NCBI RefSeq assembly: GCF_047496725.1 | Contig: NC_132974.1 | Location: 9,495,001 to 9,559,000, forward strand | Reading direction: 5' to 3' | DNA: 64,000 bases | Source: Anoplolepis gracilipes | Lineage: Eukaryota; Arthropoda; Insecta; Hymenoptera; Formicidae | Shown here: in pieces, positions 1 to 14,400 of the stretch | Layout of the letters: each line of letters starts with the position of its first letter | How positions within the stretch are numbered: the stretch's first letter is position 1 | Made by a program: the position numbers and the translations under genes | The notes under the pieces: generated by a model | What the model was told of the DNA's origin: nothing | Databases searched by the model: none | What the model saw: the letters and a program-made list of their open reading frames with translations, nothing else

Positions 1-629
1 TATTATAAATAATATTATTATTTGAAATAGAAAAGAAACTCTGACTGTTTCATTTCGATTCAATTGTCACATGCCTTTTATAATCCGTGCAAAGTCTAAA
101 AAGTAAAGTGAAATATTCGAAAACATCAAAAGTAATTATAATAGTTTTTGTCCTGATAAATATGACTCTGATGTGTTTCGATAATATTTGATTAAATTTG
201 TTTTATCTTCTCTACCGTGTCAAAAATATAATATTATTGATTCTGTTTGTACGAGAATTGAAATACAAAAATAATCGGAAAATAAATTTTTATTTGCGTG
301 TATGATTGTTCGTTCTTGATCAGTTACATTCTGAAATTTTGATTAAATCAGCAATATGCTTTTAAAATATATCAGTAAAATCTGCCAATTTAAATTGCAA
401 AAAGATAATTTTTAAATCTGATATATGCAGTATCACAAACGAGAGATTAAAATAAATAAATAATAAACAATTAGAGATCAATGAATAATTACAATACGTG
501 ATAATCAAGAAAACATTTGCCTTTGCAGAATAGCAGACATCCTATTTATGTATTAAACCAATATAATATTCCATTATTGCTTTGAGAACTTGCTTTTTAA
601 TAATTCATTCCATTTCACTGTTTGTACAG
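1..629 (+). other. intron sequence upstream of the first visible exon
   Basis: AT-rich sequence without a supportable ORF. It ends in a pyrimidine-rich acceptor (TTTCACTGTTTGTACAG) at 629. Because the next exon begins in phase 1, at least one coding exon must lie before base 1. Confidence 0.7.
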
Positions 630-772
630 AACAGGGACAAAATACGAGTAAGAAAAAGACGACATTTTCAAGGCTGTTACGAGGATTGAAGACTCATAGG
701 AAAGAGAAACAAGGCCAGCAATCTCAAGGCTCTCCCAGGCACGGTCGTGCAAGGATGGGCGTTCCTCAAAGG
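630..772 (+). CDS. SKIP: SKIP exon 1 of window: basic N-terminal segment
   Basis: The exon runs from acceptor ...TTTGTACAG to donor AGG|GTAAGT, 143 nt, phase 1 in and phase 0 out. It encodes 47 complete residues that are strongly basic, including KKKTTFSRLLRGLKTHRKEK and a Gly/Arg stretch ending GVPQR. I see no domain. The cluster of Lys/Arg could be a nuclear-localisation or membrane-phospholipid-binding patch, which is inference. Assignment to the same gene as the exons at 28 kb rests on strand, good splice signals and exact phase agreement (phase 0 to phase 0). The intervening intron of 27.4 kb is long but not exceptional for a first coding intron in insects. The alternative is that it belongs to a different upstream gene. 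Confidence 0.72.
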
Positions 773-1441
773 GTAAGTGTGTACCTACATAATATATTAA
801 AGACACTATGTACGAAAAGGTAACGATGATATCTCGTCAGGCCAATCATTGAATTTGACATGAGTAAGAAATTAAAATACCGCACTAACGGGACCAATGC
901 TCGGAATGCACAATTTTTGAAATTTCCCAAAGCTCTCAATTTTTCTTTTTTCCCTCTTTTTTTGTCAGCACATTTGTCATACCATATGTACGTACTCCAG
1001 GGAGTGCGGCAAACGAGATAAAATTGCATTTTGCTTCACCGTTGCATTCGTTTTGATCATCGTGTAAAGAACTTTTTCAAAGGCGAGTTTGCACGTAACA
1101 GGGAAGCGCTGTTTAATTCTACTTCGCGGATCTACTTATATTTCCGCGGACATAAACGCATCCGTGTAAATCTATGTCACGTAATTGCGTGACTGTGCGA
1201 CATTATCATGTACGTTGAAGTTCCTGGGAGCTCTTTCGACGACAAAATATTAAACTTCACGCGACGCTCTTCGACGAGAATGCAGAATAATTTCCATCAC
1301 TGTTACTTCCGCTGGCGCTTTTATTAAACACGTCCAGCCGGCAGCAAACTGCCACACGAGAATGACGGAATTCGGAAGTTCTCGTCCATCTATTTACTAT
1401 GCATGCCTGTTTTTCGGTACGCTGGAGAGCACTTTTCTCTT

Positions 1442-1499
<58 letters not shown>

Positions 1500-2873
1500 G
1501 CTCTCGCTCTCTCTCTCTCTCTCTCTCTCGTCACTCTGAAAAGTCACTGTCTGACGCGGTATCACTCGTTTTTCATGTGAATTGCACCTCTCAATGGCTA
1601 AATGCTCAGCTTTAATATGCGCGTTAATAATGATTCGGTTTTTCGTCATTAAGTTGCCCTATGTGGATTGCTGAATATGTATATATATACTATATATATA
1701 ATAATTTATATAGTATATAATGTGTGTTTATATATACTAATTATAAATTATTTTATATCATGCATTATAAAAATAAACGTTACTAATACATATATAAAAT
1801 TATATATACATATAATGCATGATATAAAAAAATGAAATAATTTATAATTAAATTATCATATATAATACCTTTGTCCTCTTTTATTCTTCTTGTCTCAAAT
1901 TTAATACAATATTTAGAATAACAAATTTAAAAATATATTTTAAAGTATTTTTTTTAAGTAAACCATTTTTTAAAGTAAGATATATTTTTTAAAGTTTATC
2001 ATTATTTTTTTAAACTTTATGTTTAGCGAAAAAAATTGCAAGAATTAAAAAATATTTCGCTTTCGCATAGTTTTGCTAGTTTATTCAAAAATTGAACATA
2101 AAGAGCAGAATTATTTTAATTATAACTAAGAAATTTCCACATATTGATTTATCGATTAGTCGAAATAATTCCTATTCTAAGTCAACGTTTTACATGAATT
2201 ATTTGATTTAAAAATTATATAATGTGCATTAAATCATTGACACTGAAAAAATTGAGAGAAAGAGCTGCAAGATTTATAATTATTTTCTCGTAAATTAATA
2301 TTAAAGGAGCATAGAACTAACATCTGCTAGAAAATATTAGTGGACGAATCATCTTATACTAAATAGTCAATATTAAAATAACTTGTATTAATGTATTTAT
2401 TCATCGATATACCTGTTAATCTATAAACCATCATGATCGTAATGTTTACATCTTCATGTACTTATTTGTAACCGCGATTTTAAAACGAACATTACATTTC
2501 ATTTTTATTTGCCGAGAAATTTTCATCCTCCGTATTAATCCGAGCAATGAAGATCGCGGTAGGTAGGTAATAACCGCAGCTCGTTTATTTCCCTGGCGCA
2601 TTCTCATATTTTGTTCGACAAAATGTTTTTCATCGAATATCGCGAAAATGTATCCAATTAAAAAACTGCCGTTAATCGTTTTGCGCCGCATTCTATACGA
2701 TGTAACGATTATCGATTTGCTGTTCACCATGATATGGTATTTCGCTCGCTCTCCCCTTGACGATCTCGGTAAACCCCAATAGGAACACGATGCAACAAAT
2801 CGCAATTAACAGAATTCATTCACGAAAATCAATAATATAGCTCGCTTCCAAACAATTCTATCATTTTACCATG

Positions 2874-2922
<49 letters not shown>

Positions 2923-5900
2923 TTTTCGAAAAATTTTTATTTACAATTTTTTTTTCTTCTCATTAATCTCTATTGTATTGGCATTAATAATACTTGTTTG
3001 TGAAAAACTGTCTGTAATAAACTACGATTATATTCTCAAGTGGCTCATTTTCGAATTACTGGTAATTCGTATAGTATCGAGTGACACTAATTGTTACCAC
3101 GGTAAAGTAATTATATTTAATTGTAAAATAATTGTGACTGACTTCTCCATTTTGCAACCGCACAAGTCACCGAAATAATAACGCTATATCATAATAAATC
3201 TTTCATCTCTGTGAATCGAAATATTACTTAATGGTAATTTACAAGCATTTATACACATATATACGGAAACAAACATCGAATTCGAATCGGTCGCGAAACC
3301 AAGAGAATGGAAATAACGCAACTCGGCACGTGGGAAATTCAGGTTATACATTTTCAAGGCAAAAAGAAAGAGGAGCTCCATGCATCCGTAAGTGCTGCTG
3401 AAGAAGTAAAGACACCTAAGATTTCCCATGTGTCGCCAATTTGTTAACCTGCGTCGACGACTCCGTCGTCCCACGGGGCCTCGACGTCGTTGGCGCATCT
3501 AATTTTATCCATGGATTAGTCGCCCAATATGTATATATGTTCCGAGATATCGCGGAATAACCTTGGGGACTACGATTCATATCTAAGAGTAGACACTGAA
3601 TCGCATCACGCATGTTATATATGTATAAGTTTTAGTAAAATTTTAGCCTAGCAATTATTTACGTCAACTTAGATACGCAGCTTTACTTATTAATACAGGA
3701 TGCATTGCACACGATTAATATAATTAAATTATAGCATTATCTAACTTGGAACTCTTGTAAGTTATCTCAATAACAGAAATAATAGAAAAAATAAATACTT
3801 TATATTTCAGTTTGCGCAATTTGAATAACAGTTAAAATATCGCAAAATAATTTTTTTGCATAAATTTTAAGTTTTTAAATTAAACACGTAGTTTTACAAG
3901 TAGCTATTATCTCTTTTTATTGTATATTTTTTTTATTAAAATGGGAGAAAAGATTTTAAAAAAACGACGAATGTTTTATATTGACATTTGCAAATAGTCG
4001 AATTTACGCTCTAAAACGCACTAGTAAATCGCAGTTGTAAATCGTCATTCTTTTTTATGTTAGTTTGTCAAAGTTTTAATAAAATTGTTCTGATATTTCT
4101 CTCGTATTATGTACGTCTGACAGGTATGATTTTTGTGAATAAATCTCGAAGGTAAATAAAACTTAAAATTATAAACTAGCAACGAGTATATATCGGATAA
4201 AAAGTTTTCTGTAAATGAACATTTTTCCGAGGTCTGTATACTGAAACACGCTGGTTGTGTCACTCTCATGTATTAACGACAAACAGGCCGAGAGTGAGTC
4301 GCGCTTGATCTCTGTATGCGTATTCTGTTCGCGTGCATAGACCACGTCATTGTATGCACGCGTCTGCATCCGTGCATAATGTGGGCAGTCAGCGAGCCTG
4401 CAAGTGCCAGCAATGAGATTCCCACGCTTGGTTTAAAAACATATATATATATATATATATATATATAACCGCGTGCATGAGTGTGTGTGTATTACTCTCA
4501 TAGTTGCATCCGAATTTAGAGCATAAATGCACCTTCGAACAGAGAGAACGTTAGCTTGGATCCGCGCAAATAAATTTATGCGTATGCAATTCGGAAAAAT
4601 GTGTTATGCTGCGATAAAGTGAACGGTATATTTTTCAGCGACTTTCTCGAGCTTCTATGGACACATGAATTAGGGTGGAAGTAGATTTTATCTTCTTCTC
4701 TCTCGTATGCACGAAAAGAAAGGTAGCGAGAAATTTGCAGAGCTTTTATAATATTATATAAAAATATTTCTGTTTATTGTGTAAACATGAAAAATGTCGA
4801 AGCAAATAAATGATAAAATTGATTAGGTAACTTTGAAATTTTTTTTATTTGTTCACTTTTGATAAATCGATGCATATGTAAATGATATATTTTGAAATTA
4901 AATTTTGTGGAATTGCACAATAATTCTCTTTACCGCAAAATTCCACAACTTTCTATCACTAAAAAGATTTTCATAGCATTTTCCTGATCAATTAACACAG
5001 ATGGACACTCAACAAGTAAACGCTTTCGTGCTCCTTTCGTTCTCACATAAAATATTATAAATTAAATGCTCAACTTTAATAAAATGAATTATATTCACAA
5101 ATGTGTCAAAATAAATAATGTCCCATATAATAAAATTTAAATAAATGGTGGGAAATTTACACAAAATTTAAAAAAACTGAAATTTTTATATATTAATGTT
5201 ATATATGCTGTAGGAAGCTTCCGCGTGAATAACACATGAGAGTATAAATATTCAAATATGTTTACTGGGCTTATTCATAGTTGATACCAAAAAAATTATT
5301 AATTGTATATATTTAGTGGATTTATTTATGAGTCGTTGAATTTCATATTACATCGGGCGATAACTTTGTTTTTTTTTTATTATTATTATTTTTATCATTC
5401 TACCGATTTCTTTTCGTGTTTGTCAAACATTTAAATTGACACGTTTGAAGTTTTCGCGGTGGAGAATCGGCGGCTTTAAAATTTATGCGAAAGGATCGCG
5501 TCTGAGCATAATGCAATCTTATACACCGTGATTTCAATAAGCGCTGAATTTATACAAGTCAGTGGATCTTTATTCGCGTTACAAGTTCAAGAGGAGCGAT
5601 CTCGCCACGCCCTTTTTACCCGCGATCAAGTACAACAGGTATGTGTGGATGTGTACAACGCACGCGGCCTGCGGAGACTCATCTTTAGAAAAAAAAGGAA
5701 AGAAAAAAACTAGAACATTGATAGTACTTGGAATGAAATTTTCTCGAGAGCCCTCGGTAGAGCAACCGCTGAACCGCGCACTCTTGAGAAGCAACGATCT
5801 CCTCGGGAGTCACATCGTTCTCTCGTCCTCGCGGTCGAAGGACCTAGTCGGTGCACTCGGAGACGGCGAGACGAACCGGCGACATTCACCATGACGAAAA

Positions 5901-6241
5901 TTGAATTATGCCGGCGGGAACGCAAAGCGAAGCGTACACGGCCGGGGATCGCCGCAGCGAGACTGTGGTTTCCACACTACCACAGCGATTTTAGAGGTGA
6001 CGGAGGTAGCGAGAGCAAAAGAGAGAACGAGAGAGGGATAGAAAGAGAGAGCAAGAGAGGGAGAAAGACTAAGAGAGACTGAGAGAGACTGAGAGATTCG
6101 CCAGGAAGCGAGAGGTTACGGTGGTAGCGGGGGATCATCTGACAAGTTGGTCAGCCATCGCTGCAACGGAGAGGTCGGACTCTCCATTTGACATGCGGAC
6201 GGGGCTTTGATCATCTCTCTTACCGCGGCCCTTTTCTTTGG

Positions 6242-6288
<47 letters not shown>

Positions 6289-8374
6289 ATCTATCTCTTT
6301 CTCTCTCTTGACGTGGACCACCGATGGTTCCATCGGCCACAGTGGCTGGTACGAGTGAGAGCCCATCGCTTGCTGCCAGTCGGCCGCGGCCGAGTATCGC
6401 TACCAGCAGCAATCGCTGCCCGCGACTATGATGGGTCAGCCAGTCATGTCCGACGAGTTCTCTCGGAGGATGCGATTCCGCCAGATGGAATATCGCGGCC
6501 TGTCAACGGCCGTATATGAGCCGTTTCTCTCCCATGCACCGATCCACGTGTATCCTACGTGTATGCTCCGTCCCGTAGCGACTGCAACGTCGACGCGACC
6601 GAACCGCACCGCGTCATTCGTCTTGTTTGGGCCTGACTGCTGTCAGTAGTACAACCAGATGAGAATCTAATGGCGTATTCACCGGGAACGCGCGCGTCCG
6701 AGCGATTCGCGTGACCGCACGCTGTGTCGAGAAGCTCGCGCCGTTGCAATTGTCGGGGTTGATAGGTCACGATCGATCACTTTGAAAGTTTTAAACATCC
6801 ATCGCGACACGATTGTTTGAAGTTATAGAATTTGTAATTTTTGTTGAATCGGGCTTTATAATGAAAATTGCACAATCCTTATTACACACAAAAAATGTAA
6901 AACCTTCTCGTCAGTTTGATTGTATTATAAAATTCTATAATTTCAATTTGTTTTTATTATGATTTTAGAGAAGGGAGAGGAGGAAAGTATTTTGGAAATA
7001 AAAGTTTAACATATTTTTTTTTTCAACTCTTGATTCATTATCGAGGGTTATAGAATTATCACAAAATATTTATGTAAAGTCTATTACAAAGTGCAATCTT
7101 AATTACTTTTACGCTTACGAAAGTATTACAAATAACACTTTGATAGCGTAAAAAAAATTTTACAAGACTACGTGAAGACTGTCCAAAACCGTTATTAAAG
7201 ACTTAGTCGTGAGAATATTCTACTGCTTGTCAGAGAGAAATCCAATGGTGAGATCTGGCAAGAATTAATATGCGCTTCATGATTGACGTGAACATAAATC
7301 TAACCTGGTAGTCTGGTCACGTTCCAGGAGATTGCATTTCAAGCTTAACACGTAAGTTACTATGTTCTACTCACAGTCGGACAATATTCTCGAAAGAAAT
7401 AAGAAATATGAAAAGAGAATAATCATATATTTTATTTTTAATCATTAATATCTTGCAATAAAAACATTTGAAGATATAAATGTCTGCGACTCGAAAGTCA
7501 AAACAAGCTGTCTTTTTATTTTGTAAGGGCTGCTTTGCAATGTTAGCACACAGGAGATTGGATTCCTGCGGGTAGATGTGTTCTTTTCTAACACTCTAGA
7601 AAATCAAGTCTGACATTCCGGGATTCATTTCACATTACACAGCGACGATACCTTTCACATGGCGTTGATCCGCCAGCACATATTGCAAGGATGCGCGTGT
7701 TGTCGCGTCGCGATTTGATGCGCTCGGCACTCTTGCTATTAACCTAGTTGCAATATCATCGTAATTTCGCAACGCTGAAAATCGCCCCATCAAAACACGT
7801 TGCAAGCCATTACTGCATGGCATTAACGGGCGCATTAACGAAAATACGCTCGAAATACATTATGAATCTGTAAAGTAGCATTCGTTCACTTCTTCCTTTA
7901 AGCGTTTACGAATATTATCGAGATTTGCTGCACAAATTCACAGAAGAGAGAAAGATAACAATGAGCACTATATAATAGATCGCATATTATAATGGATCGC
8001 GTGCTCGCGATGAACAAGCTGCGATGTACAAAGGCTGTCAGCAAAGGCATGTAAATTTAAAATGGTTTAGAGCGAATTGAGAGAGACTCATAGTTACATC
8101 AACCACTTCTAGTACAAGAAGAGAATTTCATTCTCTTTTGTTTTCCTAAAATCCATACATATACCGAATTTGATAGGAAAAATATTTATATATATTACTG
8201 TAAAATCTTGAATTTTAATAAAACTTGGGATTTATACGTAAATCCTACATTTTATCCAAATGTAGAGTTAGTAACATATACATTATATATATATATATAT
8301 ATATATAATTATTATTATTATTGTTATATATAAAAATTGTCTAATTTTTTTTATTGGCTATAATGGATTTTTAT

Positions 8375-8412
<38 letters not shown>

Positions 8413-11400
8413 ATAAAAATCCATTATAGCCAATCAAGAAAATTAGACAATTTTTTTACATAAATATTGATAGTATAAACAGAAAAAACAAAAGCAAGAT
8501 ATAACAAAGCATTTCTTCTTTTCTTCTTAGCTTGCAGCATTTTTAATTTCGATCTTTCAAAGTTTTTATGTGGCAAATAATCTATATATCTCGGAAAAAT
8601 AATCCCGCGCTTAAGATGCGAATGTGTTAAGAGTTCTCTTCAAAAATTATAGCGACAATCAAAGAGACTAGAATCGTAAACGGGATAATTATTCGCGGCG
8701 AGGCCTGTAAACATTCAACGGAAGAAGGCTCCCAAACGTAAATAAGACGGACCACCTCGCTTTATATGCTAATACTAAGGTCGGTAGGAGCGTGAAATAC
8801 AGTCAGCTGTTAACCTCGTGATCCTAGCTATTGCATCAAGCAAGAATTTCCTTTGCGACAAGAGCCTCGTTCAAGTAAAAATAGAATTCAACAAAACATT
8901 ATGAAGAAAATTTTTACTTTAACGCTGAGAGCTTTCTATATTCTTTTATTAATATAAATAAATTAAATGTATAAATATATAATAAATTAATAATATATCA
9001 GTAAATATAATATTAGCAGTACATAAATTTTTCTAACATAAAATTAATCTACCATATTGCGAAAGATAAACAGCACATGTACTTATTTCAAGATACTTTC
9101 TTTCTTTTGTGATTTATTTTCACACTAGACGTATGTACTTTCTTTTTACACAAGATAACTCATTGCTCATAACTTTATGAAAATATGAAAATAGTTTTAT
9201 TCAGTGACGCGCTCATTTTTACTATAATAAAGACGTTCACATCTAAGGTAACCGAAGCATAATACGTTGTGTCGATAAACTTAGTAAACATATCGCCACG
9301 CACGAGAAATATACTCTTGAGCTCGCCTCCAGCGAAGCAATCCACTTTCAGCGGCTCGCACGCCGGCGGTGTGGCCAGACATCCTAATTTAATTTCGGGC
9401 ATGCATCATCGCTCACGGCAATGGCTCTCGAAATGTCTCACGCTCGCGGCTTCATTCCTCGCGTGTCCGATGAATCCTCCGAAGAGAGAGATCGTTGTTC
9501 TCGCGATGACGAACTTCACTCTCGCGGATGATGAAAGAAGTTTCCAGAGTGGCGCGGTGCTATCATACTTTCAGAACAAAGAATATATATTCGCCGGGCC
9601 GTTGAGACGCCATTACATCCTAGGCGTGAAGCTCTAGGCTGGCATCGATTAAGATAAAATGTGTTATATACATATATTCGGACTTGTGTCTCTTTTTTTT
9701 ATCCTTGAGCTTTCCCGTTGCTTTAACAATGATCCAGCCTCTCTTTTGACCCTTAATCTTCCTTTTTTTTTTTCCCACCAGTTGCTCAACCGAGGACCGT
9801 CTCTCTCGATAAAGGCTACTTTGCGAGACGGCGCGCGTATTACTTACTAACGGTATCGTCAACCGTGTCTCTCTCAGTTGAGTGCATTACGGCGTCATTT
9901 ACATCGTCGGCAGTGTCGGCGCATCGCACCTGCCGGCACTTACAACGCTAGTTACGGCGCTACGCTACGACGGACGGGGGAATTACATCAGCCGGCCGGA
10001 ATTTCGTTAAGGCTGATTTTCCGCGAATATAAAGTGTCCGGCGAAAGAGAGAAAGAGAGAGAATGCAAAGTGAGAATCAAATCGCGTTGAAACGCGAAAA
10101 GTTAGCTCTCGCGTCCTCCGTAATTATGCATAGCGCGCGCAATTAAGTCGATTTTTCTCTCTCTATCTTTCTCTTTCACCAACATTGCCGATCCCCAGTC
10201 TTTTGTGCATACGATAGCGATATATAGAACGCAGCCTCGTTCCTGCTATAGAACCAGGTTCGACCTATACACCTAGGTAGGAAGTTCGTATCGACCGAAA
10301 GTCAGACTGCTTTACATAGAAGGCATTGCCGCCGCGAAGCAACGAGGCAGTTCGAAAAACTTACGGGCGCAGTTAAGTAGATCTACGACAGCCCGGGGTT
10401 AACCGGTAATGCATCTCGAGGCACCACCCTCGTTTGAATTAGCCTCGGGATAAAAGAGGGGCGGAAGAGGGCGAACGGGAGCACGATCGACCTGCGGCCC
10501 GCGCGTTTCCATAAGCAAATCCTCGGAAAATTTGAAAGTCCGTGGCAGAGCAATGGATTACCCGGCGCATAGTTGAGAAGAGTAACGGCTTTATTTAATG
10601 AATTAATCCGTGAATTGCTCCGATGTCAGCTTTTATATTCTATCTCTTATATCTTTTATATAAATAATACTTGTCTTTCGATTTTATTTTTGCTTGTCTA
10701 TTTATCGTTATTGCAAAAGTCAAACCTCGTACAACAAAAATGTTAAAAAATAATAGAATATTTCTTTAAATTGACATTAAAATCAAAACTTTTTATACTT
10801 TAATTATTTGTTTTTATTGATTAATTTTTTGTTTTACTAAATATCTAGTAATTCTATTTTCTTTATTATCGTTTATATATGTTAAATATCATTATAACTA
10901 TATATATTATTTAATTCAGTTGTTCAGATTAATAACAATATTTGTATGGATAATATGATAATACAGAAGTCGCATGATAAATATGCTTGACTACAACTTT
11001 TAATCCTTTCCTCTTTTTCTCGATAATATTTCATAATTGCATGGTATCGGTAAAATCTCTTATTTCCACGTTCCTCGATAGATTAGCGTTATCGACAAGC
11101 TTCACGGCCCACAATCGCCCGATTTATTTCGTTTGCCATCGTGCGCGACATGTCTGGCTAGGGGCACGTTCCTCGTTTCAGGAATCGATCACTCGTCCCC
11201 CCAAGGCGACGTTTTTCGATCGTAAAGCGAAATTGTTTAACCGGCAGGTACGTGCCGCCGTACGTAGCCGGCAGCCGTCGTCCTCCATCCGCCCATCACG
11301 GAGCAGCGCCTCGTCCCGGTATTCAGCGCCCTGGGGAACGCGCCGCTATCCGGACGATGGAGCTTTACGCGAATACGTTGGCGTTGGCGAGAGATGCGCG

Positions 11401-14400
11401 ACTTTATGGTCGTAATGCAATCTTGCGTTATCGGTAGCCCGCAACCGGCCAATAAAGCCGACAAACGCGCAAATGCCGCGCGTCGATCTTATCGCCGGAG
11501 TATGTGAACGCGCGGCTTCGCATACGCGTTCCAATTTCGAGGTCGATCGTATTCCCGGGATAGGTGCCGAGGGGGAACAAGGAGAGCAGCCCATACGGCC
11601 CGCCGACGGCCTTGCAGGCAATGCATTTCAATGCACCAGCCTCCGACGCTTTCCCCTCTCTCTTTCTCTCTCTGTCTCTCTGTCTCTCTGTCTCTCGCTC
11701 TGACCTGGCCCTAGCACTCTGCACGCACCTAAGTGATTCCGGATTGGCGCACTAATGACTGTTTCATATTCATTGGCCGCATAGTGTGCGACCTGGGGCA
11801 TCTCGGTTATATCGTCTAATTCACTTTTCTTGCCACGTTATAGTTTCTTCATCTTCGCACGTCTATCATCGCGCGCTTTCTATCTGATATAGATGACCAT
11901 TTGAATGGTCCGTTGTTATAAGCAGTGAATATCGATCAATTGATATTTAATAGCTAGGAGCTTGGTAATAATTACCTCGATTGAATCTTGTATCTACAAT
12001 TCATTATTTTTACATGTTAATTTTAATCTTTACGTTAATTTCTTGTATTTGGTTATATACCTGTATGATAATTTGTCACGATAAGATATTACTGTGATTT
12101 TAAAATTATAAACTGTTTATTTTCATGAGGAGAAAAAAGTTTGAGTCCCACGCTATCATTCTATTATTTTGTTTTTACGGAACTGTAGACCCAGTATATC
12201 AGAATCTGTTTTATAAATTTTTGCACGAGTTCCATATAATTAATATTTAGCATCGTATATCGTTCTACAGCACACAATATACATTGTAATTATCGTGAAA
12301 GCCGCGTACCTAGTTCGGGAAAAGAACCCATTACGAAGGACTCCCTCAACCAGGATCAACAAGAAGCTGACTTCACGAGAAATTAATTAAACTTGATGGG
12401 GCTTTTTAGCCGGCGTTAAAGTTGCCGTGTAACTTATTCATTCAGTAATTCCCGGGACAATTGAACGTCGTCGGGCTGCTGTAAAGCCGGCGCATACTAG
12501 AAGCGTCGGCGCGGAATACGCGCTTAAGCAAACGCGTGTCGCACGTGTTAAGGCGCGCACGTGTACTACGCGATCGCGAAGGGTGCTAAGAGGATCTCGG
12601 CGCGAGGTTTTCGCGCGTGTCGTAATGCATCCGACCGACTTGCAGGGAGAGACAAGGTACGCGGTAAAAGAAAAAAGAAAGACGGGAGAAACCACATCGC
12701 GACAACGAGAGATGGATATTCCAGGTGCGATCGATGTAGCCACCCTCGACGTCCCTTGAACTTTCGCTCGCTCGTCACCCTTTCAAGCCTCGCGCGGAGA
12801 AAAGCTCCTCTTCATCCCGTCTATTCTCCCCTTTCTTGTCGTTCTCCCATGTCGACGAAAGCTTCAATGTCACGCATTTTCTGAGTATTGACACGCAACA
12901 ACGAGACAAGACTCGACGATGGTTAGACAGCTCGTTCTTCAATTAATAAATGTATCTAGCTCGCGAGAAAATAATTACGGAGCTGGGTAATACGGAGATA
13001 TTTCTCTCTGTCTGTCCTCGAATCGGCCGTAACATCTTCAAATGCGCACAAATCCTCTCTGGTATGCATTATGCGAACCAGCCAATGGTTTATTGAAGTC
13101 ACGCAGAATGCACACGCGATCCTGTTCACGCGACGTAGCATACAGGATGAGAGTTCTTTCTCAAGTGCAATCGATTCGTTTCAGCCAGTCTAGACGGCTT
13201 ATACTGGGTTCACGTCATCTTTCTCATGTCACGTCGCACGCTAATTAGCCACAGAAATTGTCCGTCGTTCGACGTGACGACATTAACTCGTTAAGTGTCA
13301 TCGTCTCGTACACGAGATGACAGCGAGCTTATGTAGAAAATAATAAAAACGATATTCCGGGGGACATTGTAACGCTAGATTGCATAGTATTTCTATGATG
13401 AGCAAATGAATAAACACATAAAAATTTAATGTATTTGTACTAATTATATTTATTAATGATATTGATAATAAATCTTCTATTTTCAATTGATTAATAAATT
13501 TATTTTTATTTTATTTTATTATTTTCATAAACTGACTTTGTCAACAAATTATTATTATTAATTACATGTAACGCAAGTTATTTATATTAACTGTTGTGTT
13601 AATATCTCTAATTAATTTCTAACTGAAATAATATCGCTAAAATCAATAATAATAGTGATCGATACATTGTGAGAAAACGTAAATAAATATATCTCTCCGT
13701 TGCTGGACAGAGTTTTATTTTCACTGTCGTTTTCTTTTCACGTGTTCCAGCTTCCAAAACAAAAATCGAAGTTTCCCTCGTTTTCTGCGATACACTCGTG
13801 GATCCGAATCGTTTCGAATCGTTAATATCTTTCGTTAACTTCGTTCTGCAGTATCGTTGCCGTGGCAATGACGACAGTACTGCAACCAGTGACGGCACGT
13901 AATTAGAACACGTCTCTCCTCAATGATACTTTTTTGTATTTTATTTTTGGTCTTTTTGTTTTACAGTATCTACACAGATGAATTTTTGCGTCTTTTCTGT
14001 TTTTTTTTTTTCTGTCTCTCTTTCTTGCAATCTTTAAGCTGACATGGTACATACACAAAGTGCATACACACGTACACGTGGGAGTCGGTGTTTATTAGTA
14101 CGAAATCGAAGGACCAGAGAGTGGCGATTACTAACAGCTACTGAAGGCTTTGAAGCCTCACAATAGGTCAGCTTCTTACCACGATAAGATGCCGCGCGTT
14201 TTAGGAGGTTCGCTTAATTAAACAAGATATCAGTGCACGCATTTCAGGGCCCCTGACCGAATCCTTTTCAAGTCCTTGCCCACTGCCTATCCGCATCTCG
14301 TTGCTGCTCTCTGTCGCGCTATCTTCATTGGACTCTTCAACGATTCCAGATACTTGGACGCAGACTTTTCATGTATATATAATGCGCCTCTTCCAACATC

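Larger units (their letters stand above)
773..5440 (+). other. long intron, first AT-rich block
   Basis: No coding sequence that I can support. It contains a (CT)n tract at 1446-1529, an AT-rich palindrome at 1739-1849, a (GA)n tract at 2877-2919 and a (TA)n tract at 4441-4467. The small ORFs on both strands lack recognisable domains and their frames overlap freely. Confidence 0.6.
5441..6780 (+). promoter_or_regulatory. GC/CpG-rich island inside the 27-kb intron; candidate alternative promoter region
   Basis: Base composition changes sharply from AT-rich to CpG-rich over about 1.3 kb and then returns. The island holds a strong donor at 5639 (CAACAG|GTATGT), an ATG with good context at 5891, a long (CT)n tract and an open frame with tandem ATGs at 6428/6431. 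Such islands inside large first introns often mark internal transcription starts. No TATA box or initiator could be assigned confidently. Confidence 0.35.

Noticed and set aside
1257..1649. 130-residue minus-strand ORF with Arg/Glu/Ser repeats
   Set aside because: Created by translation of the (GA)n microsatellite.
3184..3613. Minus-strand ORFs that briefly looked like a retroelement fragment
   Set aside because: No reverse transcriptase, integrase or protease motif could be found.
10200..10290. tRNA-like GGTTCGACC box
   Set aside because: No matching A box or cloverleaf stems nearby.
10987..11415. 142-residue plus-strand ORF as a complete gene
   Set aside because: No domain, no typical start context at its 5' end; only the interior 11182-11247 segment has interesting splice borders.
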